In this document: one piece after another, positions 44,867 to 52,391 of the stretch | How positions within the stretch are numbered: position 1 is the stretch's first letter | How the letters are laid out: each line of letters opens with the position of its first letter | Source: Kitasatospora aureofaciens | GTDB lineage: Bacteria; Actinomycetota; Actinomycetes; Streptomycetales; Streptomycetaceae | DNA length: 64,000 nucleotides | Direction of reading: 5' to 3' | Assembly: GCA_000720845.1 (NCBI GenBank) | Contig: JODU01000013.1 | Location: forward strand, 124,001-188,000 | Notes under the pieces: generated by a model | What the model was told of the DNA's origin: nothing | What the model saw: only the letters and a program-made list of their open reading frames with translations | Database searches by the model: none | Program-made: the position numbers and the translations under genes

Positions 44867-45061
44867 TCAGCACGGTGTGGTTGCCATCAACTTCTCGAAC
44901 GAAGCCATGCAGTCCGGGCAGTGACGCGCCCGTTCACCGTCGGATGCCTCGATACGTTCGCGGAGCTGCTGTCCGCAGAGTGTGGCCGCCGCCTGTTTGG
45001 ACAGTACGTGCCACACCAACGCTCCGCCCGCCTTCTCCGGGCCCACGCACATTTCGTACAT
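44867..45061 (-). CDS. Small Cys-rich protein, possible zinc-binding
   Basis: 64 residues from the ATG at 45061, which has an ideal GGGAGG at 6-nt spacing; longer frames upstream lack this. His18, Cys29 and the 'HCPDCM' pair Cys48/Cys51 could make one zinc site, in the order W-H-x10-C-G...H-C-x2-C-M. The rest is charged and helical ('QQLRERIEASDGERA'). No named family recognised, though short proteins of this pattern occur in streptomycetes. It stands alone between a terminator and a 405-bp regulatory gap. Confidence 0.65.
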   Translation of the reverse strand: MYEMCVGPEKAGGALVWHVLSKQAAATLCGQQLRERIEASDGERARHCPDCMASFEKLMATTPC

Positions 45062-45363
45062 GATCGGCCTCCCAGCCTGGACGCCGCTGACACCCTCCAG
45101 GAGACACCGGTTCGGCCGTGACCAGTAGCGCGCGGGGGCCATTCGGGTGACGACCGCTTCGGCCGCCCGGGGCGGGACACACACCCGGAGGGCTGCAAAC
45201 GATCAGCCAACCGGCCCTGTACCGGTGGTCGCGTGACATGTCGTCGCCGGGCCCGTTGACGCCCGGTCAGGGCGCGTACGCCGGTGACGGCGCAGCCGCT
45301 CCGAGGAACGGGGCGGGCGGACGGACACCGGGCCGCTCCCGCCGGGTGCCCGAACGGTGGGCG

Positions 45364-45381
45364 CCCTGACATTTGTCAGGG
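45364..45381. promoter_or_regulatory. 18-bp dyad upstream of the SH3-like gene pair
   Basis: CCCTGACATTTGTCAGGG has two perfect 8-nt arms around TT. The inner TGACATTTGTCA form is like sites bound by NarL/LuxR-type response regulators. It sits 85 bp before the first SH3-like gene, within the 405-bp gap 45062-45466, which otherwise holds no gene that I can see. Confidence 0.65.
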
Positions 45382-45405
45382 ACACCGGCGTCCCGGTCGT
45401 CCCTA

Positions 45406-45429
45406 GAGTGCTGAGTGCGAGCCGGGTAC
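45406..45429 (+). promoter_or_regulatory. SigB-like promoter match
   Basis: GAGT, 14 nt, GGGTAC fits the Streptomyces SigB-type consensus GNNT-N14-16-GGGTAY, ending 37 bp before the SH3-like gene start. The -35 part is weakly specific, so this is a pattern match only. Confidence 0.4.
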
Positions 45430-45466
45430 CGCCCGGCGGCACGATCGGCACAGGGGGAATCACCAC

Positions 45467-45841
45467 ATGACCGTTCGCCCGTTCACCAGGGTCGCGCTCA
45501 TCGGGGCCGGAGCGCTCGCGCTGCTCGGCCCGCTCACCGCCACGACCGCCGTCGCGGTCTCCGACGACGGCCGGGGCTCCGACCGTGTGCTCGCCGCGCC
45601 GTATGCGGTCGAGCCGTACGAGACCGTCAACGTCCGCTCCGGACCGGCCCGTTCCTACGCCAAGGTGGGCTCGGTCGCGGCCGGCCAGCCGCGCGGCGCC
45701 TACTGCTGGACACGGGGCGAGACCATCAGCGACCACGGCTACACCAACAACGTCTGGGTGAAGCTCGTCGAGGGCTACGTCAGCGCCGTCTACCTCAAGG
45801 GCGACGCGTACGGCGACCTGCCCGCCTCGGCCACCTGCTGA
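45467..45841 (+). CDS. Small secreted SH3-like (SH3b) protein 1
   Basis: 124 residues. Signal peptide 'VALIGAGALALLGPLTATTAVA' to about residue 30, then one bacterial SH3 domain: 'ETVNVRSGPARSYAKVGSVAAGQ' is the N-V-R-S-G-P signature, followed by 'YCWTRGETISDHGYTNNVWVKLVEGYVSAVYL'. Two Cys (in 'AYCW' and the C-terminal 'ATC') probably form a disulfide. SH3b domains bind cell-wall or peptide ligands; here there is no enzymatic domain. RBS AGGGGGA precedes the ATG. Followed at 33 bp by a paralogue. Confidence 0.82.
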   Translation: MTVRPFTRVALIGAGALALLGPLTATTAVAVSDDGRGSDRVLAAPYAVEPYETVNVRSGPARSYAKVGSVAAGQPRGAYCWTRGETISDHGYTNNVWVKLVEGYVSAVYLKGDAYGDLPASATC

Positions 45842-45874
45842 CCCGGACCGACCACGACCACGGGGGAACCACAC

Positions 45875-46249
45875 ATGAAGCGACTGATGCGTCACTCCGT
45901 CACCGCGCTGGCCGCGGCCGCGCTCACCGTCGGCGCGCTCGCCGCCGGCGCCCAGGCCGCCCCGGCCGCGCCGAGCGGCGGGGACCCGGCGCTGACCGAC
46001 GTCTACATCTGGGCCACGAACGTCCGCCTGCGCCAGCAGCCGACCACCGACTCCAACGTGCTCGCGGTCCGCTCCGCCTACTGGCTGGACGCCGTCTGCC
46101 AGAAGCGGGGACAGTACGTGAACGACCCGGCCGTCGGCGGCAACGACTGGTGGACGGCCGTGCAGGAGTTCTCGGGCAGTGACATCGCCTGGGTCAGCAA
46201 CCTCTATCTCAGGGGCGGCGAGAAGATCGCCGGCGTGCCGGACTGCTGA
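45875..46249 (+). CDS. Small secreted SH3-like protein 2
   Basis: Also 124 residues. Signal peptide 'VTALAAAALTVGALAAGAQA' then an SH3-like core with 'TNVRLRQQPTTDSNVLAVRSAYWLDAVCQKRGQYVND', 'NDWWTAVQEFSGSDIAWVSNLYLRGG' and a terminal Cys. Same length, same Cys spacing and same C-terminal 'V(S)xxYL..(G)xxxG' layout as the preceding gene, but the RSGP motif is changed to 'RLRQQPTTD', so the copies have diverged. Co-transcribed with copy 1, GGGGGAACC ribosome site. Confidence 0.75.
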   Translation: MKRLMRHSVTALAAAALTVGALAAGAQAAPAAPSGGDPALTDVYIWATNVRLRQQPTTDSNVLAVRSAYWLDAVCQKRGQYVNDPAVGGNDWWTAVQEFSGSDIAWVSNLYLRGGEKIAGVPDC

Positions 46250-46379
46250 GGGAGGCGTTCGGCGGAGCTTGCGACGGCCGTGACACGGACGGCGGCCAGG
46301 GTGAGCACGCCCCGGCCGCCGGCGCGGTCGGGGCCGCGGGCTCCCCGGTCACGGACCCGGCGGGTCCTCGTCGTCCTCC

Positions 46380-46793
46380 TCAGCCGGCCGCGTTGTCGGT
46401 GCGCGTCCTCACCTGTTCCTCCAGCCGCCGCAGGCTGCCGTCGAGGGCCTCGTCCACCGTCCGCCGGCCCGGGTCGTGCCCCTCGTCGAAGAACGACAGG
46501 TGCACGGTGACCTCGCTGGCCCCGCTGTCGAGTCCGGCGACCTGCAGCCAGCCGGCGTAGCTGCCCTGCTCGCGGGTGCCCCACTCGAGCCGCATCTGCT
46601 CGGGCCGGGCGCTCAGCAGCGCCGAGGTGTCCTGGTCGGTGCGGTCCTCGTGCACGGTGACCGCGGGCGGCTCCTCCGGCTCGACGTGCAGGTCCCGGGG
46701 CAACCAGGTCTCCAGCTGCCCGACGTTCGCGGCCTGGTCGAAGACCTGCTCGGGCTGGGCGGGCATGGTGCGGGAACGCTCGTACTCGGTCAT
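46380..46793 (-). CDS. SRPBCC-family protein
   Basis: 137 residues. 'YERSRTMPAQPEQVFDQAANVGQLETWLPRDLHV' is the typical START-like opening, followed by alternating beta strands ('EMRLEWGTREQGSYAGWLQVAGL', 'SEVTVHLSFFDEG') and a C-terminal helix 'VDEALDGSLRRLEEQVRTRT'. No catalytic function can be assigned. Single gene in a block of stress-type genes. Confidence 0.75.
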   Translation of the reverse strand: MTEYERSRTMPAQPEQVFDQAANVGQLETWLPRDLHVEPEEPPAVTVHEDRTDQDTSALLSARPEQMRLEWGTREQGSYAGWLQVAGLDSGASEVTVHLSFFDEGHDPGRRTVDEALDGSLRRLEEQVRTRTDNAAG

Positions 46794-46926
46794 GCGGCAC
46801 CACTCCTCGGCGCTCGGGGTCGTACGAGGTGACGCGTGCCCCTTTCGCCGGGACCGAAGCGCCGGACGGGTGAGCGGCCCGACGGGCGGGGCGGCGCGGG
46901 CGGTGCCAGACGCTCCGGTGTCCGCC

Positions 46927-47238
46927 TCACACGGCGTGCCCCTGGGCGCGCAGCCAGGCGTGCACGGTGTCCTTGTCCGCCGGTGTGATCCGCACCGGGC
47001 CCGCCACGTAGGGGCCCTCGTCCTCGGTGAAGCCCGTGTCCGTGACCCTGGCGGTGACCCAGGTGGCCAGGTCCTGGGCGGCCCGTTCGGACAGCGCGCC
47101 CCGTTCCCAGCCGTCCCGGGCCTCGCCGGCGGCCTCGGGGTCGTGCCGTTCCGTCTCGGCCAGCCAGGCCGCCACCAGCCGTTCCACGGTCCGGCGGCCG
47201 GCGGGGCCGGTCCCCTGACGTGTCCGCTTGTCGCTCAT
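46927..47238 (-). CDS. Small acidic hypothetical protein
   Basis: 103 residues from the ATG at 47238. It is largely helical: 'RTVERLVAAWLAETERHDPEAAGEARDGWERGALSERAAQDLATWVTARVTDTGF' with an acidic C-terminal half. No signal peptide, membrane helix or known motif. It is divergent from the nucleotidyltransferase operon; 151 bp separate the starts. Confidence 0.55.
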   Translation of the reverse strand: MSDKRTRQGTGPAGRRTVERLVAAWLAETERHDPEAAGEARDGWERGALSERAAQDLATWVTARVTDTGFTEDEGPYVAGPVRITPADKDTVHAWLRAQGHAV

Positions 47239-47288
47239 GCCGGGCGAGTGCCCCCGTTCCCGCGTGCGCCACACCGGCACGGGCCGCG

Positions 47289-47313
47289 GTGTCGGCGCCA
47301 CGGCGCCGGGTAC
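47289..47313 (+). promoter_or_regulatory. SigB-like promoter match
   Basis: GTGT, 15 nt, GGGTAC matches GNNT-N14-16-GGGTAY and lies 76 bp before the nucleotidyltransferase start, suggesting general-stress expression of that operon. Confidence 0.45.
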
Positions 47314-47389
47314 CCGCCCTTTCGAGGGGGAGGGCCGGTCCGGTCCGTCCCGCGACGGCGACAGCCCGGGAACCGGGAAGGGGACAGTG

Positions 47390-48100
47390 ATGAGGCAGCC
47401 CGCCGACGACCACGCCACCGGCCGACGCTCCGGCGTCTCCGAGTTGCGCCCGGCCGCCGGGGAGCGCGGTCCCCTCCCCCGGCGCGAGGCACCTCACGAA
47501 GATCTCCCGCTCGACCGCAACCAGGCGATCCTCCAGGCAGCCAAGCAGGTGGGCTCGACCCTGAAGAAGGCGGAGCACCCGTTCGCGCTGGCCGGCAGTG
47601 TCGCCGTGTACGCGCACGGAGGCACCCAGAACCTCCAGCACGACGTCGACTTCTGCATCCGGCCCGAGGACGCGGACGCCGTCGCCGCGACGCTGCGGGA
47701 GGCGGGGCTGACGGTCTACACACCGCCCGAGGACTGGCTGCTGAAGGCGGATTGCCTGGGACAGCAGGTCGACCTGATCTTCGAGCTGGCGCACGAGCCC
47801 GTCACCACGGAACTGCTGGCCCGGGCCCGGGACCTGTCGGTCGACTCGGTGCTGATGCCGGTCCTGTCGCCGACCGACCTGCTGCACGGCCTGCTGGCGG
47901 CCTTCTCGGAGCACCACTGCGACTTCGGTGCGGTGCTGCCGATCGCCCGCACCCTGCGGGAGAAGATCGACTGGGCGGCGCTGCGCCGCGACTGCGGCGA
48001 CGACCCGATGCCCGCCGCGTTCTTCTTCATCCTCGAACGGCTGGAGATCATCCCTCCGGCCGGTCCACCGGTCACCGCCACGAAGGAGGATCGGCGATGA
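47390..48100 (+). CDS. Nucleotidyltransferase-fold protein
   Basis: 236 residues from the ATG at 47390 (GAAGGGG, 6 nt). After a 40-residue polar leader the fold's active site is visible: Gly69-Ser70 in 'FALAGSVAVYAHGG' and the acidic pair Asp85/Asp87 in 'QHDVDFCIRPED', followed by 'LKADCLGQQVDLIFEL' with a third Asp. This is the minimal hG[GS]...[DE]h[DE] signature of the pol-beta superfamily. No HEPN toxin partner adjoins; instead the gene is coupled to a BON-domain gene (4-bp overlap) and a phosphoesterase. Substrate unknown. Confidence 0.75.
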   Translation: MRQPADDHATGRRSGVSELRPAAGERGPLPRREAPHEDLPLDRNQAILQAAKQVGSTLKKAEHPFALAGSVAVYAHGGTQNLQHDVDFCIRPEDADAVAATLREAGLTVYTPPEDWLLKADCLGQQVDLIFELAHEPVTTELLARARDLSVDSVLMPVLSPTDLLHGLLAAFSEHHCDFGAVLPIARTLREKIDWAALRRDCGDDPMPAAFFFILERLEIIPPAGPPVTATKEDRR

Positions 48101-48402
48101 GCGACCCCGTCGGACACCAGGGCCCCGCGGCGAGCGGCCCCGCCACCGCGGCCGGGACGCCCGAGAACGTCGAGTACCGGGTGGCCCACCTGCAGAACCG
48201 GCTCGCCGCGGAGGAACTCGGGGAACTCGGCGTACGTGCCGAGGTCCGGGCCGGGGCGATCGCGCTCACCGGCACGGTGCCCTCGGCGCAGTGCCGGCAG
48301 ACCGTGCTGCGCGTCGCCCGTGAGGAGCTGGCCGGGCTGACCGTGCACGCCGACATCGTGGTGGCGGACACCACCCGCCCCGACCATGCGGAGGAGCTGT
48401 GA
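48097..48402 (+). CDS. BON-domain protein
   Basis: 101 residues with a strong GAAGGAGG site. 'NVEYRVAHLQNRLAAEELGELGVRAEVRAGAIALTGTVPSAQCRQTVLRVAREELAGLTVHADIVV' is a single BON domain with the conserved central Gly of 'LTGTVPS'. No signal peptide, so unlike OsmY it stays in the cytoplasm. BON domains are thought to bind lipids or other hydrophobic surfaces. Start overlaps the upstream stop and its stop overlaps the next start. Confidence 0.8.
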   Translation: MSDPVGHQGPAASGPATAAGTPENVEYRVAHLQNRLAAEELGELGVRAEVRAGAIALTGTVPSAQCRQTVLRVAREELAGLTVHADIVVADTTRPDHAEEL

Positions 48403-49127
48403 TGATCCGCGTCGCCGCCGTCGGAGACATCCACATGGGGCCCGACAGCGAAGGACTGCTGCGGCCCGCGTTCGAGACCCTGCCCGACTGTGCCGACCTG
48501 CTGCTGCTCGCCGGGGACCTCACCCGGCACGGCACCCCGGAAGAGGCGCGGGTGGTGGCCCGGGAGGTGCGCGACCTGCCGGTGCCGGTGGTGGCGGTCC
48601 TCGGGAACCACGACCACCACGACGAACAGCCCGAGAAGGTCACCGCGATCCTCCGGGACGCCGGCGTGACCGTGCTGGAGGGCGAGGGAACGGTCGTGGA
48701 GTGCGCCGGGGGCCGGGTGGGGATCGCCGGGACCAAGGGGTTCGGCGGGGGGTTCGTGGGGCGCAGCGCCGGCGAGTTCGGTGAGCCGGTGATGAAGGAG
48801 TTCGTGCGGACCACGCGCCGTTCGGCGGACAGTCTGCACGCCGCGCTCAAGGAGCTGGCGGCGGAGGACTGCGCGGCGCGAGTGGCGCTGACGCACTTCT
48901 CCCCCGTCGCGGACACGCTCGCCGGGGAGCCGCCGGAGATCCATCCGTTCCTCGGCAGCTACCTCCTGGCGGAGGCGATCGACACGGCCGGCGCCAACCT
49001 CGCCGTGCACGGACACGCCCACCTGGGCACGGAGCACGGGATGACGGCGGGCGGAGTCCGGGTGCGCAACGTGGCGCAGCCGGTCATCCGCCGGGCCTTC
49101 AGCGTCTACCGCCTGGGGGCGGTCTGA
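48402..49127 (+). CDS. Calcineurin-like metallophosphoesterase
   Basis: 241 residues from ATG 48402 (GTG 48399 also possible). All metal-binding blocks are seen: 'GDIHMG' (9-14), 'LLAGDLTRHG', 'VLGNHDHHD', 'LTHFSPV' and 'VHGHAHLG'. This is the complete D-x-H, G-D-x2, G-N-H-D/E, H, G-H-x-H set, so the enzyme should be active with two metals. Substrate may be a phosphodiester or nucleotide. Third gene of the nucleotidyltransferase-BON operon, which is an unusual combination. Confidence 0.88.
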   Translation: MIRVAAVGDIHMGPDSEGLLRPAFETLPDCADLLLLAGDLTRHGTPEEARVVAREVRDLPVPVVAVLGNHDHHDEQPEKVTAILRDAGVTVLEGEGTVVECAGGRVGIAGTKGFGGGFVGRSAGEFGEPVMKEFVRTTRRSADSLHAALKELAAEDCAARVALTHFSPVADTLAGEPPEIHPFLGSYLLAEAIDTAGANLAVHGHAHLGTEHGMTAGGVRVRNVAQPVIRRAFSVYRLGAV

Positions 49128-49150
49128 CCGCCTGCCCGACTGTCCGGCCG

Positions 49151-49789
49151 TCAGGTCCGGTCCGTGTCCTCGGTGGTACGTCCCAGGCAGGTGACATCCG
49201 CGGGGTCGAGGCCCGCCGCGGCGATCTCGTGGAAGCCCAGGCGGTCGTAGAAGGCCCTGGCCGGGGTGTTGGCCGTCGCCATCACCAGGTGGACGGCCGG
49301 GACGCCGCGTGCGCGCAGGGCCCGCCAGAACGTGCGCATCAGGGCGCGCCCGTGGCCCTGTCCCTGCCAGTCGGGCAGCAGGTCGATGTGCAGGTGGGCG
49401 GGGTAGGCGGCCAGTTCCGGGATGATCATGCGCTCCGGGTCGTGCAGCAGTCCGGCCATGACCTCGTCCGGAGTGCCGGGCGGACCCTGCGGCGCCGGGT
49501 GGCGGTCCGCGACCCGCGGCAGCCACTTGGTCCGGAACTCCTCGGCGAAGCGCACGGTGTCCGCCGTACCGAGGATGTAGCCGGCCGCTCGTCCCCGGCC
49601 GTCGTCCAGCACGAAGGCCAGCTCGGGGTCCAGGTGGACGTAGGGGGCGGCGAAGATGGCCGGCAGGACGGCCGGGTCGGCGTACACGGGCCGGCTGTCC
49701 CGGCCGTTGTGCGCGGTCCGGATGCAGATGTCGTCGAGGGCCGGGGCGTCGGCGGGGCGGTAGGGGCGTACGTGGGCAGTCGCTGTCAC
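49151..49789 (-). CDS. GNAT-family N-acetyltransferase
   Basis: 212 residues from the GTG at 49789. 'HVRPYRPADAPALDDICIRT' is a GNAT opening; acetyl-CoA loop 'LLPDWQGQGHGRALMRTFW' (Q-x2-G-x-G/A form) near residue 137, then 'VHLVMATANTPARAFYDRLGFHEI', the C-terminal GNAT block. The middle insert of about 40 residues ('RFAEEFRTKWLPRVADRHP') is like O-GlcNAcase/HAT-type GNAT proteins. Divergent from the Mo-enzyme gene across the CebR-type box. Confidence 0.82.
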   Translation of the reverse strand: MTATAHVRPYRPADAPALDDICIRTAHNGRDSRPVYADPAVLPAIFAAPYVHLDPELAFVLDDGRGRAAGYILGTADTVRFAEEFRTKWLPRVADRHPAPQGPPGTPDEVMAGLLHDPERMIIPELAAYPAHLHIDLLPDWQGQGHGRALMRTFWRALRARGVPAVHLVMATANTPARAFYDRLGFHEIAAAGLDPADVTCLGRTTEDTDRT

Positions 49790-49807
49790 CGCAGCATCCT
49801 GCCCGCT

Positions 49808-49821
49808 TGGGAGCGCTCCCA
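49808..49821. promoter_or_regulatory. CebR-type operator
   Basis: TGGGAGCGCTCCCA is identical to the published 14-bp CebR box of streptomycetes. It lies between the GNAT gene (19 bp from its start) and the Mo-oxidoreductase gene (77 bp), not beside cellulose genes. Confidence 0.75.
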
Positions 49822-49831
49822 CAAGCGCTTC

Positions 49832-49856
49832 GCTTCGATCGGTGCCGCTCGGGTAC
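49832..49856 (+). promoter_or_regulatory. SigB-like promoter match before the Mo-enzyme gene
   Basis: GCTT, 15 nt, GGGTAC fits the SigB-type consensus and ends 42 bp before the ATG at 49899. The CebR-type box lies 10 bp upstream of its -35 element. Confidence 0.45.
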
Positions 49857-49898
49857 CCGGCGGCGGGCAATGCGACGGACGGTGGCGGGAGGCCCGCG

Positions 49899-52391
49899 AT
49901 GGAGGACACGACGGACCGGATCGCGCGGCCGTGGGGCGCACGGGTGCCCTACGGCCGGCACGAGACCTGGCCGGCCCGGGTGGACATGTTCCTCGCGGAC
50001 GGGGTGGAGCCGGGCGCGGTGCAGCGGTGGGTGCAGTCCGCGTCGATCCTGCACTCGGACGGCGACGCCATGGACATCGCGGTGGCCGACGGCCGCATGG
50101 TGGGCGTGCGAGGCCGGGACGTGGACCGGGTCAACCGGGGGCGGCTCGGCCCGAAGGACCTGTTCGGCTGGCAGGCCAACGCCTCCCGTGACCGGCTGAC
50201 CCGGCCGCTGGTACGGCGCGACGGCCGGTTGGTGGAGACGGACTGGGACACGGCGATGGACCTGGTGGCCGCCCGCTCGCGCGCCCTGCTGGACTCCCGC
50301 GGACCGGGCTCGATCGGCTTCTACACCAGCGGGCAGCTGTTCCTGGAGGAGTACTACACGCTCGCCGTCCTGGCCCGGGCCGGCGTCGGCACCAACCACC
50401 TCGACGGCAACACCCGGCTGTGCACCGCCACGGCCGCGGAGGCGCTGAAGGAGACGTTCGGCTGCGACGGGCAGCCCGGCAGCTACGACGACTTCGACCA
50501 CGCCGACGTGATCGCGCTGTTCGGCCACAACATCGCCGAGACCCAGCCCGTGCAGTGGATGCGGCTCCTCGACCGCCTGGAGGGGGCCGACCCGCCGCGG
50601 CTGCTGTGTGTGGACCCGCGCCCGACCCGGGTCGCCGCACACGCCGCCGTCCACCTCGCGCCCCGCATCGGCACCAACGTCGCCCTGCTCAACGCGCTGC
50701 TGCACGAGACGATCCGGCACGAGCGGATCGACCGGGACTTCATCGCCGCGCACACCGTGGGCTTCGACGAACTTGCCGCCCGGGTCGCCGACTGCACGCC
50801 CGAGTGGGCCGCGCAGATCTGCGACGTGCCCGCCGCCCGGATCGAGGAGGCGGCCGAACTCGTCGGCACCGCCGACGCGTTGGTCTCCACCGTCCTCCAG
50901 GGCGTCTACCAGTCCCACCAGGCCACCGCCGCCGCCGTCCAGGTCAACAACCTGCACCTGATCCGCGGCATGCTGGGCCGGCCCGGCGCCGGCCTGCTCC
51001 AGATGAACGGCCAGCCCACCGCCCAGAACACCCGCGAGTGCGGGGCCGACGGGGACCTGCCGGGCTTCCGCAACTGGCAGAACGACGCGCACGTCGCCGA
51101 CCTCGCCGCGGTGTGGAACGTCGAGCCGGAGACCATCCCGCACTTCGCGCCGCCGACCCATGCGATGCAGATCTTCCGGTACGCCGAGCAGGGCTCGCTG
51201 CGGATGCTGTGGATCAGCGGCACCAACCCCGCCGTCTCGATGCCCGAACTGTCCCGCATCCGCTCGATCCTGGCGCAGGAGAGGCTGTTCACGGTCGTAC
51301 AGGACCTGTATCTGACGGAGACGGCGCAGCTGGCCGACGTGGTCCTGCCCGCCGCGACCTGGGGCGAGAAGACCGGCACGCTCACCAACGCGGACCGGAC
51401 GGTGCACCTGTCCCGCAAGGCGGTCGAACCGCCCGGCGAGGCCAGGCCCGACCTGGACATCTTCCTGGACTACGCGCGGCGCATGGAGTTCCGGGACAAG
51501 GACGGCGGCCCGCTGATCACCTGGGACGGCCCCGAGTCGGCGTTCGAGGCCTGGAAGCGGTGCAGCGCGGGCCGCCCCTGCGACTACACGGGCCTGTCCT
51601 ACGCCAGGCTGAGCGACACCGGCGGCGTCCAGTGGCCCTGCGACGACCGGGCCCCCGAGGGGACGGCGCGGCTCTACACGGACGGCATCAGCTGGGCCGG
51701 TCCCGACCTGTGCGAGAGCTACGGCAAGGACCTGGAGACCGGGGCCTCGCAGGAAGCCGTGGAGTACCGCTCCCTCAACCCCGACGGCAGGGCGATGCTG
51801 AAGGCGGGCGCCTATCTGCCGCCGCACGAGGAGCCGGACGAGCAGTACCCGTTCCAGCTCACCACCGGCCGGACGCTCTACCACTTCCACACCCGTACGA
51901 AGACCGGGCGGGCGCCCCAGCTGAACGACGCTGCCCCCGACGTGTGGGTGGAGGTCTCCGCCCCGGACGCGGAGCGGCTCGGCCTCGGCGAGGGCGACCT
52001 GGTCGAGGTCACCGGCAGGAGCGGCTCCCTGCGCGGACGGCTGCGGGTGAGCGGCATCCGGACGGGGCTGCTGTTCGTGCCGTTCCACTACGGCTACTGG
52101 GACACCGAGGGCGGCTCGGGACCCGGTCCGGACACCCCCGGGCGGGCCGCGAACGAGACCACCGTCACCGACTGGGACCCGGCCTCCAAGCAGCCGCTGT
52201 TCAAGACGGCCACGGCCGCGCTCACCCTCGTGGAACGCGGGGACGGCCGGCCGTCCCCGGCACCGACCACCACCGCGTCGGCACCGGTCGCCGCCGGTGC
52301 CGCCCCGCCCACCTCGGGCGGACCGGCGGCTCGCACGACGGAGCGGGAACCCACGGAGTTCCCGCACGGCCACGAGGAAGGCGCCCGGTGA
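49899..52391 (+). CDS. Molybdopterin-dependent oxidoreductase lacking the N-terminal [4Fe-4S] cysteines
   Basis: 830 residues; the ATG at 49899 has GGGAGG at 6 nt and is preferred over 49842. The body matches the NasA/formate-dehydrogenase branch: 'NHLDGNTRLCTATAAEA' with Cys175 as Mo ligand, 'IALFGHNIAETQPV', 'QPTAQNTRECGADGDLPGF', 'LTTGRTLYHFHTRTKTGRAPQL' and 'VWVEVSAPDAERLGLGEGDLVEVTG'. The place where C-x2-C-x3-C would bind a cluster reads 'WVQSASILHSDGDAMDIAV' with no Cys. The C-terminal 45 residues are a low-complexity tail. Electron partner unknown. Coupled to the next gene by a GTGA overlap. Confidence 0.85.
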   Translation: MEDTTDRIARPWGARVPYGRHETWPARVDMFLADGVEPGAVQRWVQSASILHSDGDAMDIAVADGRMVGVRGRDVDRVNRGRLGPKDLFGWQANASRDRLTRPLVRRDGRLVETDWDTAMDLVAARSRALLDSRGPGSIGFYTSGQLFLEEYYTLAVLARAGVGTNHLDGNTRLCTATAAEALKETFGCDGQPGSYDDFDHADVIALFGHNIAETQPVQWMRLLDRLEGADPPRLLCVDPRPTRVAAHAAVHLAPRIGTNVALLNALLHETIRHERIDRDFIAAHTVGFDELAARVADCTPEWAAQICDVPAARIEEAAELVGTADALVSTVLQGVYQSHQATAAAVQVNNLHLIRGMLGRPGAGLLQMNGQPTAQNTRECGADGDLPGFRNWQNDAHVADLAAVWNVEPETIPHFAPPTHAMQIFRYAEQGSLRMLWISGTNPAVSMPELSRIRSILAQERLFTVVQDLYLTETAQLADVVLPAATWGEKTGTLTNADRTVHLSRKAVEPPGEARPDLDIFLDYARRMEFRDKDGGPLITWDGPESAFEAWKRCSAGRPCDYTGLSYARLSDTGGVQWPCDDRAPEGTARLYTDGISWAGPDLCESYGKDLETGASQEAVEYRSLNPDGRAMLKAGAYLPPHEEPDEQYPFQLTTGRTLYHFHTRTKTGRAPQLNDAAPDVWVEVSAPDAERLGLGEGDLVEVTGRSGSLRGRLRVSGIRTGLLFVPFHYGYWDTEGGSGPGPDTPGRAANETTVTDWDPASKQPLFKTATAALTLVERGDGRPSPAPTTTASAPVAAGAAPPTSGGPAARTTEREPTEFPHGHEEGAR

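Noticed and set aside
44867..45184. Longer start for the small Cys-rich protein at 45184
   Set aside because: No ribosome site there and the extra 41 residues are not structured; ATG 45061 has GGGAGG at ideal spacing.
47390..48100. MNT/HEPN toxin-antitoxin antitoxin
   Set aside because: No HEPN partner nearby and the protein is much longer than MNT antitoxins; the adjacent genes are BON and phosphoesterase.
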